A DNA stretch of 64,000 nucleotides from Enterobacter cloacae complex sp. R_G8 (GTDB taxonomy: Bacteria; Pseudomonadota; Gammaproteobacteria; Enterobacterales; Enterobacteriaceae), in contig NZ_CP102246.1 in the NCBI RefSeq assembly GCF_024599795.1, positions 2,046,001-2,110,000 of the forward strand, read 5' to 3'. Both the position numbers and the translations under genes were made by a program. Positions 16,792-27,034 of the stretch are shown here, in pieces (positions within the stretch are counted from its first letter, which is position 1; each line of letters starts with the position of its first letter). The notes under the pieces were generated by a model. The model was given only the letters and a program-made list of their open reading frames with translations, ran no database searches and had not been told where the DNA came from.

Positions 16792-17592
16792 ATGAAATTA
16801 GCTCTTCTGGGTCGTCAAGCACTGATGGGCGTCATGGCCGTTGCGCTGGTCGCAGGCATGAGCGTGAAAACGTTCGCCGCAGAGAACCTGCTTAATAAAG
16901 TGAAAGAGCGCGGTACGCTGCTGGTCGGGCTGGAAGGAACCTATCCTCCGTTCAGCTTCCAGGGCGATGACGGTAAATTGACCGGTTTCGAAGTGGAATT
17001 TGCGGAAGAACTGGCGAAACACCTTGGCGTGAAAGCGTCCCTGAAACCGACCAAATGGGACGGTATGCTGGCGTCGCTGGACTCCAAACGTATTGATGTG
17101 GTGATTAACCAGGTGACCATTTCTGACGAGCGTAAGAAGAAGTACGACTTCTCCACGCCGTACACCGTGTCCGGTATCCAGGCGCTGGTGAAGAAAGGTA
17201 ACGAAGGCTCAATCAAAACTGCCGCGGACCTGAAAGGTAAGAAAGTCGGTGTCGGTCTGGGCACCAACTACGAAGAGTGGCTGCGCCAGAACGTTCAGGG
17301 TGTGGATATCCGCACTTATGATGATGACCCGACAAAATACCAGGATCTCCGCGTTGGCCGTATCGATGCCATCCTGGTTGACCGTCTGGCGGCGCTGGAT
17401 CTGGTGAAGAAAACCAACAACACCCTGGCAGTCGCCGGTGATGCGTTCTCTCGTCAGGAGTCCGGTATTGCTATCCGTAAAGGAAACGAAGACCTGGTCA
17501 AGGCGATCGACGCCGCGATTGCTGATATGCAAAAAGACGGCAGCCTGAAAGCCCTTTCTGAGAAGTGGTTTGGGGCAGACGTCACCAAATAA
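16792..17592 (+). CDS. tcyJ: Periplasmic cystine-binding protein
   Basis: Family 3 solute-binding protein (also called FliY) of 266 residues that delivers L-cystine to the TcyL/TcyN importer. The first 29 residues form a signal peptide (hydrophobic LMGVMAVALVAGM, cleavage after FAA). The mature part carries the family pattern GTLLVGLEGTYPPFSF, LTGFEVEFAEELAKHLGVK and WDGMLASLDSKRIDVVINQ. It lies downstream of fliZ, but its function is in sulfur uptake. A rho-independent terminator follows, separating it partly from dcyD. Confidence 0.96.
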   Translation: MKLALLGRQALMGVMAVALVAGMSVKTFAAENLLNKVKERGTLLVGLEGTYPPFSFQGDDGKLTGFEVEFAEELAKHLGVKASLKPTKWDGMLASLDSKRIDVVINQVTISDERKKKYDFSTPYTVSGIQALVKKGNEGSIKTAADLKGKKVGVGLGTNYEEWLRQNVQGVDIRTYDDDPTKYQDLRVGRIDAILVDRLAALDLVKKTNNTLAVAGDAFSRQESGIAIRKGNEDLVKAIDAAIADMQKDGSLKALSEKWFGADVTK

Positions 17593-17610
17593 GTCTGTGA
17601 CGTTAAAAAA

Positions 17611-17636
17611 AGGCGCTTTTAAAAGCGCCTTTTTTA
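17611..17636 (+). terminator. Rho-independent terminator of tcyJ
   Basis: AGGCGCTTTT/AAAAGCGCCT (17611-17630) forms a 10-bp palindrome flanked by A and T runs, so it could work in both directions; T run 17631-17635. Confidence 0.9.
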
Positions 17637-17684
17637 TTTCTTACGCGTCTGCGTGCATAATGAAAAATATCACATTTTGTCTGA

Positions 17685-18686
<1,002 letters not shown>

Positions 18687-18707
18687 AAATCAGGTCGAAA
18701 AATAATA

Positions 18708-19376
18708 ATGCAAGAAAGTATTCAACTGGTTATCGATTCGCTGCCGTTCCTGCTGAAAGGCGCGGTGTTTACATTACAGCTCAGTATTGGTGGCATGTTC
18801 TTCGGCCTGGTACTCGGGTTTGTGCTGGCCTTAATGCGTATGTCACCCGTCTGGCCGGTGCGCTGGCTGGCTCGTTTTTATATCTCGGTGTTTCGCGGTA
18901 CCCCGCTTATCGCGCAGCTCTTTATGATCTACTACGGCTTACCGCAGTTCGGGATTGAGCTGGATCCGATCCCGGCAGCGATGATTGGCCTGTCGCTCAA
19001 TACGGCAGCGTATACCTCGGAAACCCTGCGCGCGGCTATTTCGTCGATTGATAAAGGGCAGTGGGAAGCCGCGGCCAGTATCGGTATGACACCGTGGCAG
19101 ACTTTGCGCCGGGCCATTCTGCCGCAGGCGGCGCGGGTGGCGCTGCCGCCACTCAGCAACAGCTTTATCAGCCTGGTGAAAGACACCTCGCTGGCGGCGA
19201 CGATTCAGGTGCCGGAGCTGTTCCGTCAGGCGCAGCTTATCACCTCGCGCACGCTTGAAGTGTTTACCATGTACCTCGCGGCCTCGCTGATCTACTGGGT
19301 GATGGCGACGGTGCTGTCTGCCCTGCAAAACTACTTTGAAAACCAGCTTAACCGCCAGGAGCGTGATCCAAAATGA
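18708..19376 (+). CDS. tcyL: Cystine ABC transporter permease
   Basis: Inner-membrane permease (YecS) of 222 residues of the His/Glu/Gln/Arg opine family. The N-terminus is hydrophobic with GAVFTLQLSIGGMFFGLVLGFVLA, and the EAA loop that contacts the ATPase is visible as QWEAAASIGMTPWQTLRRAILPQA. It lies 21 bases after dcyD and overlaps tcyN by 4 bases, so the two are coupled. Confidence 0.96.
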   Translation: MQESIQLVIDSLPFLLKGAVFTLQLSIGGMFFGLVLGFVLALMRMSPVWPVRWLARFYISVFRGTPLIAQLFMIYYGLPQFGIELDPIPAAMIGLSLNTAAYTSETLRAAISSIDKGQWEAAASIGMTPWQTLRRAILPQAARVALPPLSNSFISLVKDTSLAATIQVPELFRQAQLITSRTLEVFTMYLAASLIYWVMATVLSALQNYFENQLNRQERDPK

Positions 19377-20125
19377 GTGCTATCGACGTTAAAAACCTGG
19401 TGAAGAAATTCCACGGGCAAACGGTGCTCCACGGAATCGATCTGGAGGTTGAAAAGGGTGAGGTGGTGGCGATTATCGGCCCGAGCGGCTCAGGGAAAAC
19501 CACGCTGCTGCGCAGCATTAACCTGCTTGAACAGCCGGAGGGCGGCACCATCCGGGTCGGGGAGATCACCATTGATACCGGTAAATCCATCAGCCAGCAA
19601 AAAGGTCTGATCCGCCAGTTGCGCCAGCACGTAGGGTTTGTTTTCCAGAACTTCAATCTGTTCCCGCACCGGACGGTACTGGAGAATATTATTGAAGGAC
19701 CGGTGATCGTCAAAGGTGAACCGAAAGAGGAAGCCACGGCGCGCGCACGTGAGTTGCTTGCAAAAGTCGGGCTCGCCGGGAAAGAGACCAGCTATCCGCG
19801 TCGTTTGTCGGGGGGACAACAGCAGCGTGTGGCGATAGCCCGCGCGCTGGCGATGCGCCCGGATGTTATCCTCTTTGACGAGCCCACCTCGGCGCTCGAT
19901 CCTGAACTGGTGGGCGAGGTACTGAACACCATTCGTCAGCTGGCACAGGAAAAACGCACCATGGTGATTGTGACCCATGAAATGAGCTTTGCCCGCGACG
20001 TGGCAGACCGGGCCATTTTTATGGATCAGGGGCGGATTGTGGAGCAGGGACCGGCAAAAAGTTTATTTGCCAACCCTCAGCAGCCGCGAACCCGTCAATT
20101 CCTTGAAAAATTCCTTATGCAGTAG
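19373..20125 (+). CDS. tcyN: Cystine ABC transporter ATP-binding protein
   Basis: ATPase (YecC) of 250 residues of the amino acid importer type. Walker A GPSGSGKTT (about 37-45), Q-loop VFQNFNLFPH, signature LSGGQQQRVAIARAL, Walker B VILFDEP and switch His in VTHEM are all intact. It energises TcyL with TcyJ as binding protein. An 11-bp hairpin follows within 15 bases and probably ends the operon. Confidence 0.96.
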   Translation: MSAIDVKNLVKKFHGQTVLHGIDLEVEKGEVVAIIGPSGSGKTTLLRSINLLEQPEGGTIRVGEITIDTGKSISQQKGLIRQLRQHVGFVFQNFNLFPHRTVLENIIEGPVIVKGEPKEEATARARELLAKVGLAGKETSYPRRLSGGQQQRVAIARALAMRPDVILFDEPTSALDPELVGEVLNTIRQLAQEKRTMVIVTHEMSFARDVADRAIFMDQGRIVEQGPAKSLFANPQQPRTRQFLEKFLMQ

Positions 20126-20139
20126 CATTTTTGCGCGCA

Positions 20140-20168
20140 TTTGCTCCAGATTTGTCCTCTGGAGCAAA
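20140..20168 (+). terminator. Probable terminator of the tcy operon
   Basis: TTTGCTCCAGA (20140-20150), 7-base loop, TCTGGAGCAAA (20158-20168): perfect 11-bp stem, followed only by TTATTCTCT, so termination strength is uncertain. Confidence 0.7.
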
Positions 20169-20236
20169 TTATTCTCTCGCGGCGTCGTCTCTCATGTTTT
20201 TTTATTCCGCTTAGTTCAGATAAACCTTATCAAAAC

Positions 20237-20263
20237 TAAAGTTAATTGTGTTATTGCCGATAT
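20237..20263 (+). promoter_or_regulatory. Sigma-28-type promoter upstream of sdiA
   Basis: TAAAGTTA (20237-20244), exactly 11 bases, GCCGATAT (20256-20263) matches the FliA consensus at 7/8 and 7/8, as well as fliC's own promoter does. It points at sdiA, 83 bases before its ATG, with no other gene between. Activity is inferred only. Confidence 0.65.
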
Positions 20264-20346
20264 TTTGTGGTTAGAAATAAGTTTTATGTGTTAGGTTATA
20301 TTCACCTTAATAATGAATATCATTTCAGAGGCTTCATTTAGTAAGT

Positions 20347-21069
20347 ATGAAGGATTCAGACTTTTTCACCTGGCGACGGGAATGCTTCCTCCGGTTTCAG
20401 GCGCTGTCCTGTGTCAGTGAGGTATATCAGGAACTACAGCGACAAACTCAGGCGCTCGAATTTGATTATTACGCACTCTGTGTGCGCCATCCTGTGCCAT
20501 TTACGCGGCCAAAGATATCTGTTCACGCTACGTATCCACAACGGTGGATGGCGCATTATCAGTCAGAGAATTATTTCGCCATTGATCCGGTACTGAAACC
20601 GGAGAATTTCATTCAGGGCCATTTACCCTGGACGGATGAATTATTCGCGGATGCCCAGGCATTATGGAATGGCGCACGTGACCACGGCTTGCGTAAGGGA
20701 ATAACCCAGTGTCTGATGCTGCCAAATCACGCGCTCGGTTTCCTCTCCGTTTCTCGTACTAGCATACTGGAGGGGGGAATAGGGAGCGAAGAAATAGAGT
20801 TGCGGTTGCAAATGCTGCTGCAAATGGCGTTAACCACCCTGTTGCGTTTCGAAGATGAGATGGTGATGCCACCTGAAATGAAATTCAGCAAACGTGAGCG
20901 TGAAATTCTGAAATGGACCGCGGAAGGGAAGACGTCGGCGGAAATAGCGATCATTCTCTCTATCTCGGAGAATACCGTTAACTTCCATCAGAAGAATATG
21001 CAGAAGAAATTCAATGCGCCAAACAAGACGCAGATTGCATGTTATGCGGCGGCGACAGGGTTAATCTGA
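20347..21069 (+). CDS. sdiA: LuxR-type quorum-sensing regulator SdiA
   Basis: The 240-residue protein has an N-terminal autoinducer-binding domain (about 1-170; conserved W and Y/D residues in HYQSENYFAIDPVL and LPWTDELF) and a C-terminal LuxR helix-turn-helix (SKREREILKWTAEGKTSAEI then SISENTVNFHQKNMQKK). SdiA senses N-acyl-homoserine lactones from other bacteria, as no luxI gene is present here. In E. coli it lies between the cystine genes and yecF/uvrY, as seen. A sigma-28-like promoter upstream would place it in the flagellar regulon. Confidence 0.97.
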   Translation: MKDSDFFTWRRECFLRFQALSCVSEVYQELQRQTQALEFDYYALCVRHPVPFTRPKISVHATYPQRWMAHYQSENYFAIDPVLKPENFIQGHLPWTDELFADAQALWNGARDHGLRKGITQCLMLPNHALGFLSVSRTSILEGGIGSEEIELRLQMLLQMALTTLLRFEDEMVMPPEMKFSKREREILKWTAEGKTSAEIAIILSISENTVNFHQKNMQKKFNAPNKTQIACYAAATGLI

Positions 21070-21134
21070 ACGGATAGAATGTTCTGCGTGCCAGACGAGA
21101 TAACGGCTGAATGCAATGCATCCAGCCGTTTGTT

Positions 21135-21359
21135 TTACTGGCGGTAAGCTTGTTTGATTTGCTTAACGGTATTGGCAAATACCGCTGACTCAGCCTGGTC
21201 TTCCATCTGCGCGATTTGCTTTTCCATTTTAATGATCACACGTCCGGCGTCAGCCTGGCCCATTGCCTGTAACATCAGCGTCAGCAGCGCTTTCAGACAG
21301 TTGACTTCCTGGGCCAGTTCCTGGTTATTCTCCGCAGTTGCAAATTCAGGTGTGCTCAT
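21135..21359 (-). CDS. yecF: Small DUF2594 family protein YecF
   Basis: The 74-residue protein of unknown function corresponds to E. coli YecF in length, position and orientation (between sdiA and uvrY, minus strand). It is predicted to be helical, with heptad-like spacing in [20 protein letters not shown] and [14 protein letters not shown], suggesting a coiled coil. There is no signal peptide or membrane segment. An ACGAGGAAAATAA ribosome region precedes the ATG. Confidence 0.9.
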   Translation of the reverse strand: MSTPEFATAENNQELAQEVNCLKALLTLMLQAMGQADAGRVIIKMEKQIAQMEDQAESAVFANTVKQIKQAYRQ

Positions 21360-21826
21360 TTATTTTCCTCGTTATAAAACAGCGCTCGCGCGCGATGATG
21401 CAAGTCAAGGCGGCGGAGTATACCACAAGCTGATCCAAAAAATGCAGCGGTTGTTTTTCATACTTTTACGCAGGTTGTTTATTTGCATAAACACCGCCTG
21501 CCAGTAAACTGCCCATCAGTCGAACATTATTAATTGTTTATGGACGGTTCGCTTGCCGTTAATTATTGTTACAAAAATTTGAGAACTGTTTTTTTACCCG
21601 TGAGGGGTGTCCGCTTTTTGTAACTTTTTGAATACAGATGCTTAAAAAAAGCCGTACAAGCGCTTGCTGAGCGGGCTTTCTTTCCAGCTGCTGTACAGGC
21701 TAATTTCCAAAAACGAGAGCGAAATCGAATAGCCGGTTTTTTAACGTTTTAATCTTGTGAGGAAAAACGGTAATATAAACCTCATTATCACTCAGTAGCG
21801 TTATCCCTATTCTGGAGACATTCCCT
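21360..21826. other. Intergenic region between yecF and uvrY
   Basis: No protein gene is supported in these 467 bases. AT-rich, with a 10-bp palindrome CAAGCGCTTG at 21657-21666 flanked by AAAGCC (21649-21654) and GGCTTT (21671-21676); read on the minus strand this ends in a T run, so it may be a terminator or a structured leader. The uvrY promoter must lie here. Confidence 0.5.
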
Positions 21827-22483
21827 TTGATCAACGTCCTTCTTGTTGATGACCACGAACTGGTGCGCGCAGGGATACGACGCATTCTTGAAGATATAAA
21901 AGGTATAAAAGTTGCCGGTGAAGCCTGCTGCGGCGAAGATGCGGTAAAATGGTGCCGCACCAATTCAGCCGATGTGGTGTTGATGGATATGAACATGCCC
22001 GGTATCGGTGGACTTGAAGCAACACGCAAAATCGCGCGTACCTTTGTTGACACTAAAGTCATCATGCTGACCGTGCATACCGAAAACCCGCTTCCTGCGA
22101 AGGTGATGCAGGCGGGCGCGGCGGGTTACCTCAGTAAAGGTGCCGCGCCGCAGGAAGTGGTGAACGCGATTCGCTCCGTCTTTGCCGGCCAGCGTTATAT
22201 TGCTTCCGACATTGCGCAACAAATGGCGCTGAGCCAGATTGAGCCGGAGAAAACCGAATCTCCGTTTGCCAGTTTGTCTGAGCGTGAATTGCAGATTATG
22301 CTGATGATCACCAAAGGCCAGAAGGTGAATGAGATTTCGGAGCAACTGAATCTCAGCCCGAAAACGGTGAACAGCTATCGTTATCGGATGTTCAGTAAAC
22401 TGAACATCCACGGTGATGTTGAACTGACTCATCTTGCCATCCGTCATGGTCTGTGTAATGCGGAGACGTTATTAAGTCAGTGA
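21827..22483 (+). CDS. uvrY: Response regulator UvrY
   Basis: UvrY is the partner of sensor kinase BarA and activates the small RNAs CsrB and CsrC, which titrate CsrA. The 218 residues include a receiver domain with phospho-acceptor D54 ([10 protein letters not shown]), acidic pair DD at 8-9 and K104-region SKGAAPQEV, and a LuxR/FixJ helix-turn-helix ([33 protein letters not shown]). The start codon is TTG at 21827 with TTCTGGAG upstream; [13 protein letters not shown] matches the family start exactly. Its TGA overlaps the GTG of uvrC. Confidence 0.97.
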   Translation: MINVLLVDDHELVRAGIRRILEDIKGIKVAGEACCGEDAVKWCRTNSADVVLMDMNMPGIGGLEATRKIARTFVDTKVIMLTVHTENPLPAKVMQAGAAGYLSKGAAPQEVVNAIRSVFAGQRYIASDIAQQMALSQIEPEKTESPFASLSERELQIMLMITKGQKVNEISEQLNLSPKTVNSYRYRMFSKLNIHGDVELTHLAIRHGLCNAETLLSQ

Positions 22484-24312
22484 GTGATGTATTTGATTCA
22501 AAAGCATTTCTGAAAACCGTGACCAGCCAGCCTGGCGTTTATCGCATGTATGACGCTGGCGGTACGGTTATCTACGTGGGGAAGGCGAAAGATCTCAAGA
22601 AACGCCTCTCCAGCTATTTTCGCAGCAACCTTGCCTCCCGTAAGACTGAAGCGCTGGTCGCGCTCATCCAGAATATTGATGTCACCGTCACCCATACGGA
22701 GACTGAAGCACTCCTGCTCGAGCACAACTATATTAAGCTCTATCAGCCGCGCTATAACGTGCTGTTGCGGGATGATAAATCCTACCCGTTTATTTTTCTG
22801 AGCGGCGATACCCATCCCCGGCTCGCGATGCACCGTGGTGCGAAACATGCGAAGGGTGAATACTTCGGGCCGTTTCCTAACGGCTATGCCGTGCGTGAGA
22901 CGCTGGCGCTGCTGCAAAAAATCTTTCCTGTTCGTCAGTGCGAAAACAGTGTCTACCGTAACCGCTCGCGCCCGTGCCTGCAGTACCAGATTGGCCGCTG
23001 CCTGGGGCCCTGCGTCGCCGGGCTGGTGAGTGAAGAGGAGTATGCGCAGCAGGTTGAGTACGTGCGCCTGTTTTTAGCCGGTAAAGACGATCAGGTGCTG
23101 ACCCAGCTGATTGCCCGTATGGAGAAGGCCAGCGCCGCACTGGAATTTGAAGAGGCTGCGCGGATACGCGACCAGATCCAGGCGGTGCGCCGGGTGACGG
23201 AGAAACAGTTTGTTTCGAACACCGGTGACGATCTCGACGTGATTGGTGTTGCCTTTGATGCCGGTCTGGCCTGCGTGCATGTGCTGTTTATCCGTCAGGG
23301 AAAAGTGCTCGGCAGCCGCAGCTATTTCCCGAAAGTGCCTGGCGGTACGGAGCTGGGTGAAGTGGTTGAAACCTTTGTCGGCCAGTTTTATCTGCAGGGG
23401 AGCCAGATGCGCACGCTGCCCTCGGAGATCCTGCTTGATTTTAATCTTGCCGATAAAACCCTGCTGGCGGATTCCTTATCCGAACTGGCGGGACGCCGGG
23501 TGAATGTCCAGACCAAACCGCGCGGCGACCGTGCGCGTTATCTGAAGCTGGCGCGTACCAATGCCGCGACAGCGCTGAGCACAAAACTTTCCCAGCAGTC
23601 GACGGTCAGCCAGCGTTTAACGGCGCTGGCGACGCTCCTGAAGTTGCCGGAAGTGAAACGCATGGAGTGTTTCGACATCAGCCATACTATGGGGGAGCAG
23701 ACCGTTGCCTCCTGCGTGGTGTTTGATGCGAATGGTCCGCTGCGTGCAGAGTATCGTCGCTACAATATCACCGGCATCACCCCGGGGGATGACTATGCGG
23801 CAATGAATCAGGTGCTGCGCCGTCGCTATGGTAAAGCCATTGAAGAGAGCAAGATCCCGGATGTGATCCTGATCGACGGTGGGAAAGGGCAGCTTGGCCA
23901 GGCGAAGGCGGTCTTTGAATCCCTTGATGTCAGCTGGGATAAAAACCATCCCTTACTGTTAGGGGTGGCAAAAGGGGCCGATCGTAAAGCCGGGCTGGAG
24001 ACGCTGTTCTTCGAGCCGGAAGGTGAGGGCTTTAGCCTGCCGCCGGATTCCCCGGCACTGCATGTTATTCAACATATTCGCGATGAGTCACACGATCACG
24101 CCATCAGCGGCCACCGTAAAAAACGGGCGAAGGTGAAAAATACCAGTACCCTGGAGACCATTGAAGGCGTTGGGCCAAAACGTCGCCAGATGCTGCTGAA
24201 GTATATGGGCGGATTGCAAGGACTACTCAACGCCAGCATGGAAGAAATTGCAAAAGTGCCGGGTATTTCGCAAGGGCTGGCAGAAAAGATCTACTACTCG
24301 TTGAAACATTGA
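22480..24312 (+). CDS. uvrC: Excinuclease ABC subunit C
   Basis: UvrC makes both incisions around a DNA lesion after UvrA and UvrB have found it. The 610-residue protein has an N-terminal GIY-YIG nuclease ([21 protein letters not shown], about 19-39), a Cys-rich segment ([15 protein letters not shown]), a UVR domain that binds UvrB ([16 protein letters not shown], about 220), a C-terminal RNase H-like nuclease ([21 protein letters not shown]) and two helix-hairpin-helix motifs at the end ([28 protein letters not shown]). It starts with GTG inside the uvrY stop (GTGA overlap), as in E. coli. Confidence 0.98.
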   Translation: MSDVFDSKAFLKTVTSQPGVYRMYDAGGTVIYVGKAKDLKKRLSSYFRSNLASRKTEALVALIQNIDVTVTHTETEALLLEHNYIKLYQPRYNVLLRDDKSYPFIFLSGDTHPRLAMHRGAKHAKGEYFGPFPNGYAVRETLALLQKIFPVRQCENSVYRNRSRPCLQYQIGRCLGPCVAGLVSEEEYAQQVEYVRLFLAGKDDQVLTQLIARMEKASAALEFEEAARIRDQIQAVRRVTEKQFVSNTGDDLDVIGVAFDAGLACVHVLFIRQGKVLGSRSYFPKVPGGTELGEVVETFVGQFYLQGSQMRTLPSEILLDFNLADKTLLADSLSELAGRRVNVQTKPRGDRARYLKLARTNAATALSTKLSQQSTVSQRLTALATLLKLPEVKRMECFDISHTMGEQTVASCVVFDANGPLRAEYRRYNITGITPGDDYAAMNQVLRRRYGKAIEESKIPDVILIDGGKGQLGQAKAVFESLDVSWDKNHPLLLGVAKGADRKAGLETLFFEPEGEGFSLPPDSPALHVIQHIRDESHDHAISGHRKKRAKVKNTSTLETIEGVGPKRRQMLLKYMGGLQGLLNASMEEIAKVPGISQGLAEKIYYSLKH

Positions 24313-24368
24313 GGGCTCTGTAGCAACATAGAGCTAAATTTTACTGACAACAAATAGTTACCGTCATT

Positions 24369-24917
24369 ATGCAATATAACATCCCTACGTTGCTCACTCT
24401 CTTTCGCGTCGTGCTTATCCCGTTCTTTGTACTCGCGTTTTATTTGCCGGTTGTCTGGGCACCGTTCGCCTGTGCGCTGATTTTCCTGGTTGCCGCGGTC
24501 ACCGACTGGTTTGATGGCTATCTGGCGCGCCGCTGGAACCAAAGCACCCGTTTTGGTGCTTTCCTTGATCCGGTGGCCGATAAAGTGATGGTGGCTATTG
24601 CCATGGTGCTGGTGGCTGAACATTACCACACCTGGTGGGTGACTCTGCCAGCCGCCACCATGATCGGACGTGAGATCATCATCTCTGCACTGCGTGAATG
24701 GATGGCTGAGCTGGGTAAACGCAGCAGCGTGGCGGTATCCTGGATCGGGAAAGTGAAAACCACCGCGCAGATGGCGGCGCTGGTCTGGATGCTGTGGCGT
24801 CCGAACGCCTGGGTAGAATGGGCGGGAATCGGCCTGCTGTGGGTTGCCGCGGTGCTGACACTGTGGTCAATGCTGCAGTATTTGAACGCGGCACGCGGAG
24901 ATTTGCTTGAACAGTGA
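24369..24917 (+). CDS. pgsA: CDP-diacylglycerol-glycerol-3-phosphate 3-phosphatidyltransferase
   Basis: This membrane enzyme makes phosphatidylglycerol phosphate, the first step to phosphatidylglycerol and cardiolipin. The 182 residues are mostly hydrophobic and contain the CDP-alcohol phosphotransferase motif D-G-x2-A-R-x8-G-x3-D-x3-D in [11 protein letters not shown] and [13 protein letters not shown]. The usual essential gene of the family; nothing unusual seen. It lies 56 bases after uvrC and before the tRNA genes, as in E. coli. Confidence 0.97.
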   Translation: MQYNIPTLLTLFRVVLIPFFVLAFYLPVVWAPFACALIFLVAAVTDWFDGYLARRWNQSTRFGAFLDPVADKVMVAIAMVLVAEHYHTWWVTLPAATMIGREIIISALREWMAELGKRSSVAVSWIGKVKTTAQMAALVWMLWRPNAWVEWAGIGLLWVAAVLTLWSMLQYLNAARGDLLEQ

Positions 24918-24967
24918 TCGTTTCGCCGTAATTTTCAGCAAACGATCCGGGGATGCAAAAAATAACG

Positions 24968-24995
24968 TTGACTCATCACGTCATATCAGTAGAAT
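24968..24995 (+). promoter_or_regulatory. Promoter of the glyW-cysT-leuZ tRNA operon
   Basis: TTGACT (24968-24973), 16 bases, TAGAAT (24990-24995), followed by a GC-containing discriminator (GCAACGCATCG), as expected for a stringently controlled stable RNA promoter. Confidence 0.75.
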
Positions 24996-25069
24996 GCAAC
25001 GCATCGAACGGCGGCACAGTTAGCCGGACGATAATGAAATCAAGTGGTTAGCAGTTAACTTGATGACAT

Positions 25070-25145
<76 letters not shown>

Positions 25146-25191
25146 GATTAAAGACATGCGCAATCGCGGGTGTCAGTTTAAAAAGTTTTAC

Positions 25192-25265
25192 GGCGCGTTA
25201 GCAAAGCGGTTATGTAGCGGATTGCAAATCCGTCTAGTCCGGTTCGACTCCGGAACGCGCCTCCA
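25192..25265 (+). tRNA. cysT: tRNA-Cys (GCA)
   Basis: 74 bases from GGCGCGTTAGCAAAG to encoded CCA. Acceptor GGCGCGT pairs with ACGCGCC; anticodon loop TTGCAAA with anticodon GCA; T loop GTTCGACTC. Confidence 0.98.
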
Positions 25266-25276
25266 CTTTCTTCCCT

Positions 25277-25363
25277 GGCCGGATGGTGGAATCGGTAGAC
25301 ACAAGGGATTTAAAATCCCTCGGCGTTCGCGCTGTGTGGGTTCAAGTCCCACTCCGGCTACCA
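25277..25363 (+). tRNA. leuZ: tRNA-Leu (UAA)
   Basis: 87 bases with a long variable arm, as class II tRNAs have. Acceptor GGCCGGA pairs with TCCGGCT (first pair G-U, as in E. coli leuZ); anticodon loop ATTTAAAAT region with anticodon TAA; ends in encoded CCA. Confidence 0.96.
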
Positions 25364-25403
25364 TGGGAAACAAAGAATAATCAAAGCAATAAGCAGTGTC
25401 GTG

Positions 25404-25427
25404 AAACCACCGAAAGGTGGTTTTTTT
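25404..25427 (+). terminator. Terminator of the tRNA operon
   Basis: AAACCACC (25404-25411), GAAA, GGTGGTTT (25416-25423) followed by more T to 25427. It separates the tRNA transcript from the convergent liv genes. Confidence 0.92.
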
Positions 25428-25445
25428 GTGTCTGCAAATCCGATA

Positions 25446-26162
25446 TCACACCCCGCCCAAATACGCCTTCCTCACCTCCTGATTTCCCAGCAATTCCTCA
25501 CCGCTGCCGCTCAGGCGGATCTGCCCGTTAACCATCACGTAGCCGCGGTCAGAAAGCTTCAGCGCGTGGTGCGCATTCTGCTCCACCAGAAAAATGGTCA
25601 TCCCGTTGCGGGCCAGTTCGCGCAGCGTCTGGAAGATCTGTTTCACCACAATCGGGGCCAGGCCGAGGCTGGGTTCATCCAGTAACAGGAGTTTAGGGCG
25701 GCTCATCAGCGCCCGGGCGATGGCCAGCATCTGCTGTTCCCCGCCGGACATGGTCATCGCGCGCTGTTTACGCCGCTCTTTGAGGCGAGGGAAGAGGTCA
25801 AACATCGTTTGCATATCTTCTGTCGCAAACTGACTGCCAATGGGGATGGTCCCCATCAGCAGGTTCTCTTCCACGGTCATATCGGGAAAAATGCGTCGTC
25901 CTTCCGGCGCCTGGGCAATGCCTTCGGAGGCGACATAGTGGGTCGATTTATGACTGATGTCCTCTCCGCAAAACACGATCTGCCCGCTGCGAATACGCGG
26001 CTGGCCGAAGATAGACATCAGTAATGTCGATTTACCCGCGCCGTTAGCACCAATCAGCGCCACGGTTTCCCCTTTGTTTACTTCAAGAGTTACCTGTTTC
26101 AGCGCCTGGATCACGCCGTAGAATACGTCCACTTCGCGGAAGGCCAGCATCGGAGTGCTCAT
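25446..26162 (-). CDS. Branched-chain amino acid ABC transporter ATPase, LivF type
   Basis: The 238-residue ATPase has Walker A GANGAGKST, signature MSGGEQQMLAIARAL, Walker B LLLLDEPSLGL and switch-region LVEQNAHHAL, and ends with the LivF-like EVRKAYLGGV. It is the last gene of a compact five-gene operon (binding protein, LivH, LivM, LivG, LivF) whose order matches Leu/Ile/Val or urea-type HAAT importers. The operon is absent from this position in E. coli K-12, where leuZ is followed by yecA, so it is an extra system beside the usual livKHMGF; the exact substrate is not known and no gene symbol is assigned. Confidence 0.92.
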   Translation of the reverse strand: MSTPMLAFREVDVFYGVIQALKQVTLEVNKGETVALIGANGAGKSTLLMSIFGQPRIRSGQIVFCGEDISHKSTHYVASEGIAQAPEGRRIFPDMTVEENLLMGTIPIGSQFATEDMQTMFDLFPRLKERRKQRAMTMSGGEQQMLAIARALMSRPKLLLLDEPSLGLAPIVVKQIFQTLRELARNGMTIFLVEQNAHHALKLSDRGYVMVNGQIRLSGSGEELLGNQEVRKAYLGGV

Positions 26163-27034
26163 AGATTGACCTCGCTTTCATCGGTGCCCAGATACGCGGC
26201 AATCACTTTTTCATCATGCTGGATCTGCTCGGGTTTCCCTCTGGCGATGACGTCTCCATGGTCGAGCACAAAAATGTCGTCCGAAATCTCCATCACCATC
26301 CCCATATCGTGTTCAATCAACAGTACCGTGATGCCGTGGTGGTCGCGCAGAAAGCGGATAATGTTGCTCAGCTTGTGCGTTTCAACCGGGTTGAGCCCGG
26401 CGGCGGGTTCATCCAGACAGATCATTTCTGGTCCGGTGCACATGGCTCGCGCGATTTCCAGACGCCGCTGCTGGCCGTAGGATATCTCGCCCGCCAGGCG
26501 ATTGGCACACTCCACAAGATCCACCACCTCAAGCCAGTAGAAGGCCCTGTCCAGGGCGTCGCTCTCTGCCCGTCGGTAAGCGGGAGTATTGAGAATTCCG
26601 GCGAGCAAATTACGGTTAACGCGCATATGCTGTGCGACCAGCAGGTTTTCAACGACCGACATCTCACGGAACAGGCGGATGTTCTGGAAAGTACGTGCCA
26701 GCCCGGCGCGGTTAACCAGATGCGTCCCGCCAAACATCTTATAGAAAAGGCGCTGCCCCAACTGTGCTGGATTTATCCAGTCACCCGGCTGGAATTTTTG
26801 CCCGAGCACCTGAATGACGTTGGTCGTTTTGTTGCGTGCAGTAAACTGGATGCTCCCGCCGGACGCTTTATAGAAGCCGGTGAGGCAGTTAAAGACGGTG
26901 GTTTTGCCAGCACCGTTTGGGCCGATAAGGGCGGTAATCGAGCCGCGCTGCACGTCGAGATTGACGTCATTAAGCGCCCTGATCCCACCAAAATGCATCA
27001 TCAGGTGCTCTACGCTTAAAATCGTTCCGTTCAT
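26159..27034 (-). CDS. Branched-chain amino acid ABC transporter ATPase, LivG type
   Basis: The 291-residue ATPase has Walker A GPNGAGKTT, a signature region SYGQQRRLEIARAM, Walker B MICLDEPAAGLNP and switch His in LIEHDMGMVM. The insertion between Walker A and signature (about 60-130, with KMFGGTHLVNRAGLARTFQNIRLF around it) is typical of LivG. It overlaps the LivF gene by 4 bases and the LivM gene by 4 bases, so translation is coupled. Confidence 0.92.
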   Translation of the reverse strand: MNGTILSVEHLMMHFGGIRALNDVNLDVQRGSITALIGPNGAGKTTVFNCLTGFYKASGGSIQFTARNKTTNVIQVLGQKFQPGDWINPAQLGQRLFYKMFGGTHLVNRAGLARTFQNIRLFREMSVVENLLVAQHMRVNRNLLAGILNTPAYRRAESDALDRAFYWLEVVDLVECANRLAGEISYGQQRRLEIARAMCTGPEMICLDEPAAGLNPVETHKLSNIIRFLRDHHGITVLLIEHDMGMVMEISDDIFVLDHGDVIARGKPEQIQHDEKVIAAYLGTDESEVNL

